64,000 nt of DNA, from contig JBGANK010000016.1 in the NCBI GenBank assembly GCA_044222395.1, positions 1-64,000 of the forward strand. The letters are read 5' to 3'. The translations under genes and the position numbers were made by a program. Below are positions 16,460 to 25,418 of this stretch, piece by piece. Every line of letters begins with the position of its first letter. Within the stretch, counting starts at the first letter, position 1. This DNA comes from JAEUMD01 sp044222395 (lineage in GTDB: Bacteria > Pseudomonadota > Alphaproteobacteria > Rhizobiales > Hyphomicrobiaceae). The notes beneath the pieces were generated by a model. That model worked only from the letters and a program-made list of their open reading frames with translations. It did no database searches and was not told the origin of the DNA.

Positions 16460-17875
16460 TCAGGCGATGGCCGGTGAGGGTTGCGCTGTCTCGAGGCTCG
16501 CCAAGTCGCGGTTCTTGCGCGACATGTACGGAACATAGCCCAAGGCCCGCAGGGCTCCCGTCGCCTCGACGCGAAGCTCCTGCCGGTCAAGATATTCCAC
16601 CACCAGTACCGACTTTCCATCTGTTCTCAGCAGGTCGAGAGCCTGGCGGGATTCGGAGACGTCGTCGGCCTTGTTGCGCTTCTCGGCGGTATCGAGACCG
16701 AACAGCAGCTCTTCCTTGGCGATGGCGTCGATGGCGTCGCGCACGGTGTCGTGGGCGAGCAGCGCTTCGGCGTTCTGCATAATGATGCCGAAGCCGGGAT
16801 GGCGAGAGCGCACGTAGCTCGAGATTTTCCCGACGAATTCGACCATGTCGCCTTCGATATCTTTGCGTTCGGCGGCGGCCTTCTTGTGGCGCTCGGCGAT
16901 CTCCTCATAGACATCGCAACGGTCGAGGTAGATGCCATCGAAGCCGGCCGCGGCTATGCGGGCGATGTAACTGTCGTCGGAGCCCAACAGGATGCGCTGC
17001 CATTGCGGGTCCCAGAAGCGCACGAAGTAGTTTTCCTTCCAGTCCGGATTGGCGCCGATCAGCCATTCGGGCGGCGACTTGCGCCAATGCGACTGCCAGT
17101 AGTAGCGATAGCTCTCGGCCTCGCCGACGGAGATGTAGGCATAGACGAGACGGCGCTGGCCTCCCGGGCCGCGCTTCAGCCGTTCGGTAGTCTCGCGATC
17201 GAGCGCCTCCTCGTCGCTGCCATCATGCGAATAGTCGATGACGAGCAGATCGAAGGGCGAAGCGGCGGCGGCCTTCAGATCGAGATTCTGGAGCTGGTAG
17301 CCCCAGCTGCTGACCCGGGCCAGGGCTGCAGCGGGAGATTGTCCTGTTGCCGAAGCTGGTCGGAAGGGAGCAGGCGTTTGGCTGCGCCGGGGACTGGCAG
17401 GCTCCGGATCTTTGGTGTCGCCGTCAGAATCGCTTCCGCCCGCGGAGGCCGGCGGGCGAGCGGTGGTGCGGCCACGGGGCTGGCCCGACGCCTGGCGTGA
17501 GGGAGTCGTTCCTGGCAGGTCGCCTGCGGGTGCCGGTGGCGGCGTGCCGGAGCGTGGACGAGGCGGCGGATAGGTCTGCCTTTGCGCACCGGTGGACTGC
17601 GCATCGCTGCCGGCTCCGGCAGCTGGTGGCGTGCCGCGACGCGGGGCAGTGTGCGGCTGCTCGAACGACGACGGCCCGGCTGATGCAGGCGGCGGCACCG
17701 ATGAGCGATGCGGTGGCAGCTCCTGCTCGTTGGAGCGGCGGGGCAGGACATCAGCGCCGTCCTGGCGGTCCGACGTCCGCGATGTCTGTGATTGCCAGAG
17801 CTTCCACGCCAGCACCGCGACCAAGATCAACAGCACTATGATGGCGATCCAGAGCAGTACTATGTTGGCGGACAT
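16460..17875 (-). CDS. Membrane-anchored GH114/GH166-like glycosidase (copy 1)
   Basis: A 471-residue protein. It has an N-terminal transmembrane anchor (NIVLLWIAIIVLLILVAVLA, residues 4-24), a Pro/Ser/Arg-rich spacer to about residue 205, and then a TIM barrel of the TM1410 family (GH114/GH166). Landmarks are SSWGYQLQNLDL, LLVIDYSHDG, YISVGEAESYRYYW, FDGIYLDRCDVYEE, IIMQNAE, AKEELLFGLD and VVEYLD. Families in this group are endo-alpha-1,4-(N-acetyl)galactosaminidases and include the hydrolase domain of PelA. The gene converges on pelG and lies next to a paralogue. Cutting Pel in the periplasm is the likely role. Older databases label such proteins cysteinyl-tRNA synthetase, which is wrong. 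Confidence 0.85.
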   Translation of the reverse strand: MSANIVLLWIAIIVLLILVAVLAWKLWQSQTSRTSDRQDGADVLPRRSNEQELPPHRSSVPPPASAGPSSFEQPHTAPRRGTPPAAGAGSDAQSTGAQRQTYPPPRPRSGTPPPAPAGDLPGTTPSRQASGQPRGRTTARPPASAGGSDSDGDTKDPEPASPRRSQTPAPFRPASATGQSPAAALARVSSWGYQLQNLDLKAAAASPFDLLVIDYSHDGSDEEALDRETTERLKRGPGGQRRLVYAYISVGEAESYRYYWQSHWRKSPPEWLIGANPDWKENYFVRFWDPQWQRILLGSDDSYIARIAAAGFDGIYLDRCDVYEEIAERHKKAAAERKDIEGDMVEFVGKISSYVRSRHPGFGIIMQNAEALLAHDTVRDAIDAIAKEELLFGLDTAEKRNKADDVSESRQALDLLRTDGKSVLVVEYLDRQELRVEATGALRALGYVPYMSRKNRDLASLETAQPSPAIA

Positions 17876-18287
17876 TTCGGCAGTCCTCGGTCTTTCAATT
17901 GGCCAAGCGGGGCGGGCATGCGGCTATTTGATGGTTCTAAAGCAAGTTTGCCAGGTGGGGGCAAGTGGATGAACGTGCTCTTGATAGCGTGTCGGCGGCC
18001 TCAGCAATTCAAACTGGGTTGAATTGCATTGGAGCTCTTCAGAATTGGGTGGCAACACCGTCCCTTTCACGCCATGGCCGGGCTTGATCCGGCCATCCAG
18101 GACTAATGCATTCAGCGCCCGTGTTTCTTGATGGCCGGATCAAGTCCGGTCATGGAGGGATGTTTCCGTCAACTCCTGAACCCTACTCGTCGGGGTGGCG
18201 GACCCTTATCCTTGGTCGTGGATCGCACGCACGGCTTGGCTGGCACCTGACGAGGTTCCGCCTCAGGCGATTAAGCTTCAAGGAGTG
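17876..18287. other. Intergenic region with an 84-bp inverted repeat
   Basis: A 412-bp gap between the two glycosidase genes. It contains a large imperfect inverted repeat at 18072-18155, described separately. No gene is supported. Confidence 0.65.
18072..18155. repeat. 84-bp imperfect inverted repeat, RIME-like
   Basis: The left arm 18072-18097 and the right arm 18130-18155 are each 26 bases and match as an inverted repeat at 24 of 26 positions around a 32-base loop. The core GCTTGATCCGGCCATC is, from general knowledge, a widespread intergenic motif in Bradyrhizobium-like and other Hyphomicrobiales genomes. It is non-coding and sits between two genes of the same strand. Confidence 0.8.
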
Positions 18288-19433
18288 TCAGAATTCTCGG
18301 CCGGGCAGCCAGAGCTTGCCCAGATCACGGGGACCGAAATAGGGGATGAAACCCTCCGCGCGTCCGCGCCGACTGGAGTCGGCTATGCTCTGCGGCGATT
18401 TGATGTAATCGATAAAGAATACCGGTCGGCCGGCGCGACGGGCACGGCGCAGATGATCGAGTGTCTCGCGGACCTGGCTGGCGTTGTTGGCCGACTGGGT
18501 GTGGCCGACACCGTAGAAGAGATCCTCCTTGGCGATCGCATCGATCGTCTTGACGAGGTCGGCATGCTCCAGCAGTTCCTCGGCGTTCTGCTGGATGATC
18601 AGGAATTCCAAATTGCGCTTGCGTGCGTGCTCGGCGAGCCGCTTGACGAAGGCGACCATGCGGCGTGCGGCGTCCGGGCAGGCCTTGCCGACCTCGCCGT
18701 AGACGTCGACGCGGTCGAGGTAGACGCCGTCGAGGCCCAACTCGATCAGACGGTAGAGGGGCGATGGCTCGATGCTGTTGTAGAGGTTGCGGCCATCGTC
18801 GTCGCCCAGAATGGTGCGCTGCCAGCCTTCATCGCAGAAGGTGATGATGCGGTTGCCCTTCCACTGGCTGTTCTCCTTTTGCAGCCAGTCAGGGGCTTCT
18901 TCCTCCAGATACTCGGCACTGAAGTAGTCGCGCCGGTAATCCTCCGCCTCGCCGATCGACAGGTAGCCGACGACGAGACGGCGGCGACCGTCGGCGGTGC
19001 GCTTCAAGCGATCGACGTCGGCCTTGGTCATGGCCTTGCCGCCAGCAAGTCCGGTGGTGGCGTCGATGACGAGAAGATCATAGGGAGCGGCGGCGGCCTC
19101 ATCGATCGACAGCTCGGCCAACTGGTAGCCCCAACTTGCGACCGCGGCGATGGTCTTGGCGCGCCGCTCAGCGCTGGCAGCGTTTTGGGTGGTGGAGGGT
19201 TGTGTCGGAGCTGTTTGCGGCCTGGCCGGAGCGGGAGTGGCGGCATTACGTGGCGGGGCAGGGCGCGTGGCCGGCACGGGTCGCGGGGGCGCGTCCTGAT
19301 GGGCTGCCGGTTCGGTTGCCGTGGCCAAATCCGGCAGGCCAAGGGCTGGAGGCAGCGACATCGCAGCGGCAAGCGCCACCGGCACCAGGAGACGGCGGCA
19401 CAAGCGTTGCCAGAAGATCTGCCAAAGCGGCAT
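18288..19433 (-). CDS. Secreted GH114/GH166-like glycosidase (copy 2)
   Basis: A 381-residue paralogue of the neighbouring enzyme. It has an N-terminal signal peptide (RLLVPVALAAAMSLPPALG), then a Pro/Ala/Thr spacer to about residue 100, then the TM1410-type barrel with ASWGYQLAELSI, LLVIDATTG, YLSIGEAEDYRRDYF, DGVYLDRVDVYGE, LIIQQNAEELL, AKEDLFYGVG and VFFIDYI. The ATG at 19431-19433 is preceded by GGAGGG, while the longer open frame has no such site. The pair probably acts on the Pel polymer or a related galactosaminogalactan. Spacer and anchor differ between the copies, so they may work at different places in the envelope. Confidence 0.85.
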   Translation of the reverse strand: MPLWQIFWQRLCRRLLVPVALAAAMSLPPALGLPDLATATEPAAHQDAPPRPVPATRPAPPRNAATPAPARPQTAPTQPSTTQNAASAERRAKTIAAVASWGYQLAELSIDEAAAAPYDLLVIDATTGLAGGKAMTKADVDRLKRTADGRRRLVVGYLSIGEAEDYRRDYFSAEYLEEEAPDWLQKENSQWKGNRIITFCDEGWQRTILGDDDGRNLYNSIEPSPLYRLIELGLDGVYLDRVDVYGEVGKACPDAARRMVAFVKRLAEHARKRNLEFLIIQQNAEELLEHADLVKTIDAIAKEDLFYGVGHTQSANNASQVRETLDHLRRARRAGRPVFFIDYIKSPQSIADSSRRGRAEGFIPYFGPRDLGKLWLPGREF

Positions 19434-19709
19434 TTGCGCCCTCCGCGCACAGGGCCTGGAGTACGGCGTGCCGAAACGAGCCAAAGCTCATTTGATGAAA
19501 CGAGCTGCACGCAACTCATGGCGGCTGACCACAGCGAAACTGTGACGAATCTGGTCGGGCGAAGGGGGCGGCGGGAGGACCTGGTGTTCCGACTCCGGCG
19601 CATGGTTTCCAAGCGTCTCCGCCGGAACCCTAGCCAATTTTTTGGTTGTGTTCTCGATTCACAATCGCTCGACGACTTCCGCCGGGACTAAAGCGATTGA
19701 TCCAGTACA

Positions 19710-19940
19710 CTAGCGATCAGCGCCTTGGGCGGAGGCGGTCGTGGCCGGGCGCTCGGCGATCTGCTGGCCGGCTTCGGCGCGATCCTGCTCGATGCTGGCG
19801 TAAAGCAGGCAGGCGGTTGCGGTGACGGCGACCATGAGAATAGCCATGCCAAGGGCTGCACGCTTCACGGCCCAGAGCCACGTCGGTCCAGCAACGACAG
19901 CAGGTTGCCGAGAAACAGAAATTTCGTGAGCGCTATTCAT
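19710..19940 (-). CDS. Small single-pass membrane protein, hypothetical
   Basis: A 76-residue frame starting at the ATG 19938-19940. A charged N-terminus leads to one transmembrane helix (AALGMAILMVAVTATACLLYA, about residues 29-49) and a short Glu/Gln/Ala-rich tail. No family was recognised. The frame extends further upstream, but that part lacks protein-like composition. It is in line with the glycosidase genes on the same strand, about 280 bp upstream of copy 2. Confidence 0.45.
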   Translation of the reverse strand: MNSAHEISVSRQPAVVAGPTWLWAVKRAALGMAILMVAVTATACLLYASIEQDRAEAGQQIAERPATTASAQGADR

Positions 19941-20409
19941 TCTAGGAAGTTCCACCCCAAGTCGCCAAGTTGCTGTATTTCCAATCGTCTTGTCCGCCCG
20001 ACGCTGATTGGCGCGTCGCGTTCCGGGTTCATAGTGCCAACTCAGTCGAGCTGCCGCTTTGGCTTGATGCCGGACGGCTGGTTGAGGGTCAAGCTCAGAC
20101 ACCGGTTGGCTCGGAATTCCATCATCGTGCCGTGATCGAACCGCAACGCGCCATGCAACACATTCAGGCAAGCGAGCGCATTTGCGTCACCAGCCTTCCC
20201 GTATCGATGCCCAGAAGGTTTGATGTAGACGTTCAGTGTGTCGACGCGAAGCAAGCATAATCCGAGCCAGGAATAGTGGCCAAGCCATGCCTACAAGCCG
20301 CAGCGACAGCATTGTCCGCCTAAATGGTCGAACTCAGGCGCATCCAATGCCTTCCAGAACAGCACCTGTTCCGATTCGCAGTAGTGATTCGGCTGGCAGG
20401 GTTAAGTGG
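19941..20409. other. Intergenic region, possible tiny gene only
   Basis: A 469-bp stretch without a secure gene. A 70-codon minus-strand frame at 20042-20254 (MLRVDTLNVYIKPSGH...) has a reasonably protein-like composition but no recognisable family and no clear ribosome binding site, so I do not call it. Confidence 0.4.
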
Positions 20410-21939
20410 TCAGCGCAGCTTCCCGGAGAAGAGCTGGATGGCGATGAGGGGTATGAGAAGGCTAGCGACGATCGAGGTGACGACGAGGGCTGGTAAGGAG
20501 TCGTAGGCTCCCCGTTCGACGACGAAGTACTCGTTGAGATATTTGGTCTGGAGCTGACCGGCGACAATCGCGAGGTTCATCATAGAGGCCATCAAGGCGA
20601 ACCAGAGGGCGCGCTTGGCGGGCGGCGCATAGATGGCGATCAAGGTGAGCAGCGGGATCATGCTGAGCTGGCCCAGCGGCGACGACGCGGCGGTATCGAT
20701 GAACGCGATCGTGCGTGCGCCAAAACCCAGATGCGCCTCGGTCCATTGATGACCGCCAAGCACCAGGACGATGTTGGGTAGAGACAACACGGCGCCGAGC
20801 AGCGTCAGGATGAGCAGGATGCTGGCGACCGGGCGGCGGGTGATGGAGTCCGACAGCAGCCAGGTGGCAATCAGGCCGACCGCGGCACCGGTCTGGCCGA
20901 GGATGCCGAAGAAGGCCTCGTCAAATCCAAGCCTGTCGATCATGAACCAGCGATAGCCCTCGCCGACGCCCGGAACGGCGCGGAACGCGAAGATGATGAG
21001 TGCAGCAAAAAAGATCCGGCGCTGGGTCTCGTAGGGGATGTCGCGGGTGACGTAGTAAAGCATCGCGGCGATGACGCTCAACGAGATGACGAACACGATC
21101 TCCTGCGCGAACTTGATATCGGCGGCGAGCAGAGCTGTCACAACCATGCCGAAGGCGATGCCGGCCGACAGTATGCGCCAGTCGGTGGGCCTCGACTCGC
21201 TCGATTCGAGGCGGACGAGGATGGCGCCGCTGACGGATACCAGCGGCACGAAGAGGCCGATCAGGAACACCCACTCGTAGCTCACCCGTTGGGCGAGCCA
21301 GCCGGCCAGTCCTGCGGTCGCAAACATGCCGAATGACAGCGCGAGGCGGCCCAGCACCTGGACCATTCCCAACTCGTGGTCGATGTCGGCCTGCGGCCGC
21401 GGCGTGCCGTCGGGGGCAGTGCGCTTGACGACCTCGGTGCTCATGGCGTCGGCGACGACATCCTGCAGAACGGTCCCGGTGACGATCAGCAGCGAGGCGC
21501 CGATGTAGATGCGGTCCGGCGAGGCGAAGGTCAGCCAGCCGCCGGCGGCGCCAGCCAGCATCATCAGCCCGGCGGCGATCATGCTGGCACCGATGAAGAC
21601 GTAAATGCGGCGGCGCGAGCCAAGAATCGGTACTGTGTCGACGAGCTCGCCAAACACCATCTTGATGGCCCATGGCAAGGCCAGCCAGACACCGAGCTGG
21701 GCAAGCGCCGCCGGCGACAGGGTCAGCGACTTCTTCACCCAGAAGCTCTCGCCGACAGCGACGATCCCCAAGGCGCCGTAGGCGAAATAGACCATCAGCA
21801 GTGGCAGGTATGCGAGGCGGAGTTCTCGCAAGGGCGCGAGCACGGCCGCTTTCAACTTTTCGCCGGCCGATCGTAGTGCCTGCGGTGGAGCGCCGGGGGC
21901 GGTCGGACTGCTCATGGGTGCTGAGGTTTCCTTGCTCAC
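20410..21939 (-). CDS. MFS transporter, folate-biopterin transporter (BT1)-like
   Basis: A 509-residue membrane protein with about 12 transmembrane helices. The loop after helix 2, KMVFGELVDTVPILGSRRR, is the pattern seen in the BT1/folate-biopterin transporter branch of the major facilitator superfamily. The early residues (MSKETSAPMSSPTAPGAP) are a disordered cytosolic lead. Its start overlaps the stop of the upstream acyl-ligase by 4 bases (ATGA), so the two are translated together. In fatty-acid recycling systems an MFS lysophospholipid flippase (LplT) is paired with an acyl-ACP ligase. A similar lipid-linked job is possible, but the substrate is unknown. Confidence 0.7.
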   Translation of the reverse strand: MSKETSAPMSSPTAPGAPPQALRSAGEKLKAAVLAPLRELRLAYLPLLMVYFAYGALGIVAVGESFWVKKSLTLSPAALAQLGVWLALPWAIKMVFGELVDTVPILGSRRRIYVFIGASMIAAGLMMLAGAAGGWLTFASPDRIYIGASLLIVTGTVLQDVVADAMSTEVVKRTAPDGTPRPQADIDHELGMVQVLGRLALSFGMFATAGLAGWLAQRVSYEWVFLIGLFVPLVSVSGAILVRLESSESRPTDWRILSAGIAFGMVVTALLAADIKFAQEIVFVISLSVIAAMLYYVTRDIPYETQRRIFFAALIIFAFRAVPGVGEGYRWFMIDRLGFDEAFFGILGQTGAAVGLIATWLLSDSITRRPVASILLILTLLGAVLSLPNIVLVLGGHQWTEAHLGFGARTIAFIDTAASSPLGQLSMIPLLTLIAIYAPPAKRALWFALMASMMNLAIVAGQLQTKYLNEYFVVERGAYDSLPALVVTSIVASLLIPLIAIQLFSGKLR

Positions 21940-23525
21940 AACAGCGGGCGGGTCTTTTCGACCAGGGTGTGCGTCGCCTGCAGGTCGATCTTACCCGTGC
22001 CGGTGACAGGAATGGTTGCAACAACCAGGATCGCGCGCGGCACCCACAACTCGGGCATGCCCTGCGCCTTGGCATAGGCCAGCAGAGCCGGCTTGTCAGC
22101 ATCGGGTTCGTCGGTGACGAGGATCAGCTGCTCGCCCTTGCGCTCATCGGGCAGTGCGATTGCCACGTGTTGCGCGTTCGGCCACAGGCCCGCAGCCAGG
22201 GCCTCGACGGCGGCGAGCGAGACCATCTCGCCGCCGATCTTGGCGAACCGCTTGGCGCGGCCGCGAATGGTGACGACGCTGTCGGCGTCGATGGTGACGA
22301 TGTCGCCGGTATCGTGCCAGCCGTCGCGGGGGGGATGGATGACGCCGGGCGCATCGGCGAAGATGTAGCCTGCCATGACGTTGGGTCCGCGCACGCGCAG
22401 GCGGCCGCCCTCGTCGATGCCGGCGACCGCGTCGAGGGCGGTCTCGATCGCGGGCAGCAGCGGGCCGACCGAGCCGGGACGGTTCATATGCGGCAGATTG
22501 CAGGCAATGACGGGCGAGCACTCGGTAGCGCCATAGCCTTCAAGAATGAGCGTGCCGGTCTTGGACCAGGCATTGCGGGTCGCATCCTTGACGCGCTCGG
22601 CGCCTGCGATCACGTAGCGGACACTTGCGAGGTCGTGCGCTTCGGCGGCGCGTGCGTATCCCATCAGGAAGGTGTCGGTGGCAAACAGCACCGAGGCCTT
22701 CACCTGGCCGATCATCCTGGCGACCTGCTTGTAGTGCAGGGGGCTCGGATAGAGCACGACCTTCATGCCGCCCAGCAGGGGCATCAACGTCGCTGCGGTG
22801 AGGCCGAAGGAATGGAACATCGGCAGCGGATTGAAGACGATGTCGGCAGGGGTCAGCAGACTTGATGCGTGGGCCAAAATCTGGCGCGCGTTGGCGACCA
22901 GATTGGCGTTGGTGAGCACGACGCCTTTCGGTGCGCCTTCGGTGCCCGAGGTGAACAGCAGCACGGCCGGGCTATCGGGGGTCATGCCCGAGAGGCGGAC
23001 ACGGCGTTGCGGCATGAGACTGCGGGCGGCGCCCCGCACTTTGTCAGCAATGCCGATGGTGGCTCGAATGTCCTCGAGATAGACGATCTGGGTCGGCTTT
23101 TCGGCGACAGGCTCGGCCGCCGCCATGGCACGAACGACGTCCTCGAGCTTTGCGGTTTCGACAAACCGCCGCGAGGTCAGCACGATCGGGATCGGTCCGG
23201 TCTTCAGCGCGGAAACGAGATTGCGGCTGCCGGCGGTGAAGTTCAGCATGGCTGCCGTGCGGCCGAAGGCGTTGAGGCCAAAGAGCGTCACAATGGTACC
23301 CGCGACGTTGGGCAACATGACCCCGACGTTCTGACCGGGAAGGGAGATGCGCGCCAAACGGTCGCCTAACACCAAGGCGCCCAGGATCAGCCGCTTGTAC
23401 GTCAAAGTCTGGCGATCCGCGTCGGTGACGATCTCGCGGTTCATGCCATGTTGATGCGCGGCTTCGAGCAAGGCCTCAAAGAGGCCTCGCCTGGTGCTCA
23501 ATTGATCGAAGGCGGGCGGCGGCAT
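21936..23525 (-). CDS. AMP-forming acyl-CoA/acyl-ACP ligase
   Basis: A 529-residue adenylate-forming enzyme (ANL superfamily). The motifs are the P-loop-like LLFTSGTEGAPKGVVLTN, FNPLPMFHSFG, the A5 motif LEGYGATECSP, DGWHDTGDIV (A7) and the hinge RGRAKRFAKIGGEMVS with the C-terminal lysine in TGTGKIDLQA (A10). These resemble the AasS part of Aas (2-acylglycerophosphoethanolamine acyltransferase/acyl-ACP synthetase), here without the PlsC acyltransferase domain. It likely activates a fatty acid to acyl-AMP and then acyl-CoA or acyl-ACP. The ATG at 23523-23525 is preceded by GAGGGAGGA. It forms a two-gene operon with the MFS protein. Confidence 0.85.
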   Translation of the reverse strand: MPPPAFDQLSTRRGLFEALLEAAHQHGMNREIVTDADRQTLTYKRLILGALVLGDRLARISLPGQNVGVMLPNVAGTIVTLFGLNAFGRTAAMLNFTAGSRNLVSALKTGPIPIVLTSRRFVETAKLEDVVRAMAAAEPVAEKPTQIVYLEDIRATIGIADKVRGAARSLMPQRRVRLSGMTPDSPAVLLFTSGTEGAPKGVVLTNANLVANARQILAHASSLLTPADIVFNPLPMFHSFGLTAATLMPLLGGMKVVLYPSPLHYKQVARMIGQVKASVLFATDTFLMGYARAAEAHDLASVRYVIAGAERVKDATRNAWSKTGTLILEGYGATECSPVIACNLPHMNRPGSVGPLLPAIETALDAVAGIDEGGRLRVRGPNVMAGYIFADAPGVIHPPRDGWHDTGDIVTIDADSVVTIRGRAKRFAKIGGEMVSLAAVEALAAGLWPNAQHVAIALPDERKGEQLILVTDEPDADKPALLAYAKAQGMPELWVPRAILVVATIPVTGTGKIDLQATHTLVEKTRPLL

Positions 23526-23693
23526 TGGGTGGTGTCCTCCCTCGGCACGACATGCCGGCGGAGAATGCGACGGCCAACGTGGCAACGCAACTCGAAGACG
23601 TCAGTCCGATTTAGTTCAATTTGCAACTTCGCCGTTTACATCTCCTCAGGTCGATACCGGTACAATCGAGCAATTGTTCGTTAACGGAGATGG

Positions 23694-25418
23694 ATGATGC
23701 GAGGGTGGTTCGCTCGGGGATCGCTGTGGGCGGCGATCGGGGCTCGCTGCGCGCGTAGCGCGGTCGCATTCGAACGGACCGCCTCAAGACTGCAGCGCGA
23801 CGAAGGCGGTGCGGTCGCGGTGCTGATGGCGATCCTGATCGCGGTCATCCTGTTCGCATCCGCCTTCGCCATCGATGTCAGTCGCTTCACTAGCGAATCC
23901 GTGCAGGACAAGCAGGCGCTCGATGCCGGACTGCTGGCAGCCGCGATCGACTACCGCAAGACCCAGGACACCGCCTCCGCAGTCGAACGAGCAAAAGCCG
24001 TTTACCTGGCCAATCGGCCGGATGGCGACAAGGACGACGTCACGTCGATCACGCCTGACAGTGTCACTTCGGAGGTGACCGGGACGACGTCATTCAGCTG
24101 GAAGGCGACGCTGCTCAGGGCATTCGGCTATGAGGAAGTCAACCTGAAGGCGCGGGCCAAGGTGAAATACGGCCGGCTGGCCGAGGTCGTGCTGGTGATC
24201 GACAACTCGTCGTTCATGAAGGACCACCTGGAGGTGTTCCGAAGCGCGGCGCTCGACTTCAAGACCGAGGTGATGGGTATCAGCGATGGCAGCCCGGTGA
24301 AAGTGGGAGTGGTGCCGTTCGCAGGCGCGGTCAATGTCGGTCCGCAATACCGCAACGCGACGTGGGTCGATCAGAATGCGGCAGTCAGCTACCATCGCGA
24401 GAACTACCAGAAGTATCTCGGCAACGGCGCGTGGACCAATGCCACGGAAACGCGCCTGGAACTTTACGATCGGATGGGTGAGCCGTGGGCCGGCTGCCTG
24501 GAGGCGCGCTCTGGCGCCTATTCGGGCAACGATCTGGCACCGGATGCGAGCAAGCCTGAATCGCTGTTCGTGCCGATGTTCGCTCCCGACGAGCCCGATC
24601 CCGGGCACAATCCGAGTGGGCCCGGTCCCGCACAATCCCATTACAACGACTACCTCGAGGACTATCCGCAGAACGATTGCCCCAAGGAAAAGTGTGTCAA
24701 GCAGACCGGGCGCGGCACATGCCAACAGTATGCCGCACCCGCCTTCACTCCAAAGCAGTGGCAGGAAGTCTCGTGCAAGTATGCTGTCGGCAAGATGCCG
24801 AACAAGACAGTGGTGACGCTTGGCTCCAAGAAGAGCGGCACGGTCGACCTCACAACTGGTCCAAATTTCGGATGTACGTCGGTGCCGCTTCAGCCGCTGA
24901 CGCGGGATCCCAAGAAGGTTGCCGACGTGCTCAATGCGATGAAGGCAGCGGGCGGGTCGAATGTGGCCGAGGGGACATTGTGGGGCTACCGGCTGCTGTC
25001 GCCGCAGGAACCGTTCACGGAGGGGAGTGAGTTCGAGGACGGCGTGTCGGAAAAGTACATGATCATCCTTGCGCGCGGTGCAAACTGGATCACGGCCTAC
25101 AAGGACGACCTCAATCACTCGATCTATACGCCGTGGGGCTTCGGCTCGCAGGATCGACTCAACCCGCAATCCCACACCGATCAATCCCTGACGAACGCCA
25201 TGGACGAGCTGACGCGCTCCGCCTGCCGGATTTCGGCTGAGAAAGGAGTTCAGGTGTTCACCATTGGCTACCAGGTGAGCGATCCGCAGATGCGTGCGAT
25301 GATGCAATATTGCGCCGTGCATCCAAGCATGTATCTCGAAGCGGAGACGCCCGAGCAGCTGCGTGACAGCATGACGACCATTGCCAGCAAGATCACGCGA
25401 CTGCATCTGACGCAATAA
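23694..25418 (+). CDS. TadG-like pilus protein with von Willebrand A domain
   Basis: A 574-residue protein. The N-terminal Flp/TadE-like segment (QRDEGGAVAVLMAILIAVILFASAFAIDVSRF, about residues 35-65) has the conserved Glu typical of prepilin-like TadE/TadG proteins. A von Willebrand A domain follows from about residue 165. A large insert with several cysteines (NDCPKEKCVKQTGRGTC, about 325-345) interrupts it. The metal site, usually DxSxS, reads DNSSF here, so the second serine is lost. The gene leads towards cpaC and cpaD. TadG proteins sit in the envelope with the Tad/Flp pilus. A second ATG 3 bases on is an equal candidate start. Confidence 0.8.
   Translation: MMRGWFARGSLWAAIGARCARSAVAFERTASRLQRDEGGAVAVLMAILIAVILFASAFAIDVSRFTSESVQDKQALDAGLLAAAIDYRKTQDTASAVERAKAVYLANRPDGDKDDVTSITPDSVTSEVTGTTSFSWKATLLRAFGYEEVNLKARAKVKYGRLAEVVLVIDNSSFMKDHLEVFRSAALDFKTEVMGISDGSPVKVGVVPFAGAVNVGPQYRNATWVDQNAAVSYHRENYQKYLGNGAWTNATETRLELYDRMGEPWAGCLEARSGAYSGNDLAPDASKPESLFVPMFAPDEPDPGHNPSGPGPAQSHYNDYLEDYPQNDCPKEKCVKQTGRGTCQQYAAPAFTPKQWQEVSCKYAVGKMPNKTVVTLGSKKSGTVDLTTGPNFGCTSVPLQPLTRDPKKVADVLNAMKAAGGSNVAEGTLWGYRLLSPQEPFTEGSEFEDGVSEKYMIILARGANWITAYKDDLNHSIYTPWGFGSQDRLNPQSHTDQSLTNAMDELTRSACRISAEKGVQVFTIGYQVSDPQMRAMMQYCAVHPSMYLEAETPEQLRDSMTTIASKITRLHLTQ

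Noticed and set aside
16460..19433. Cysteinyl-tRNA synthetase annotation for the two TM1410-like genes
   Set aside because: They lack HIGH and KMSKS motifs, have export signals, and carry the GH114/GH166 barrel motifs. The name is an old database error.
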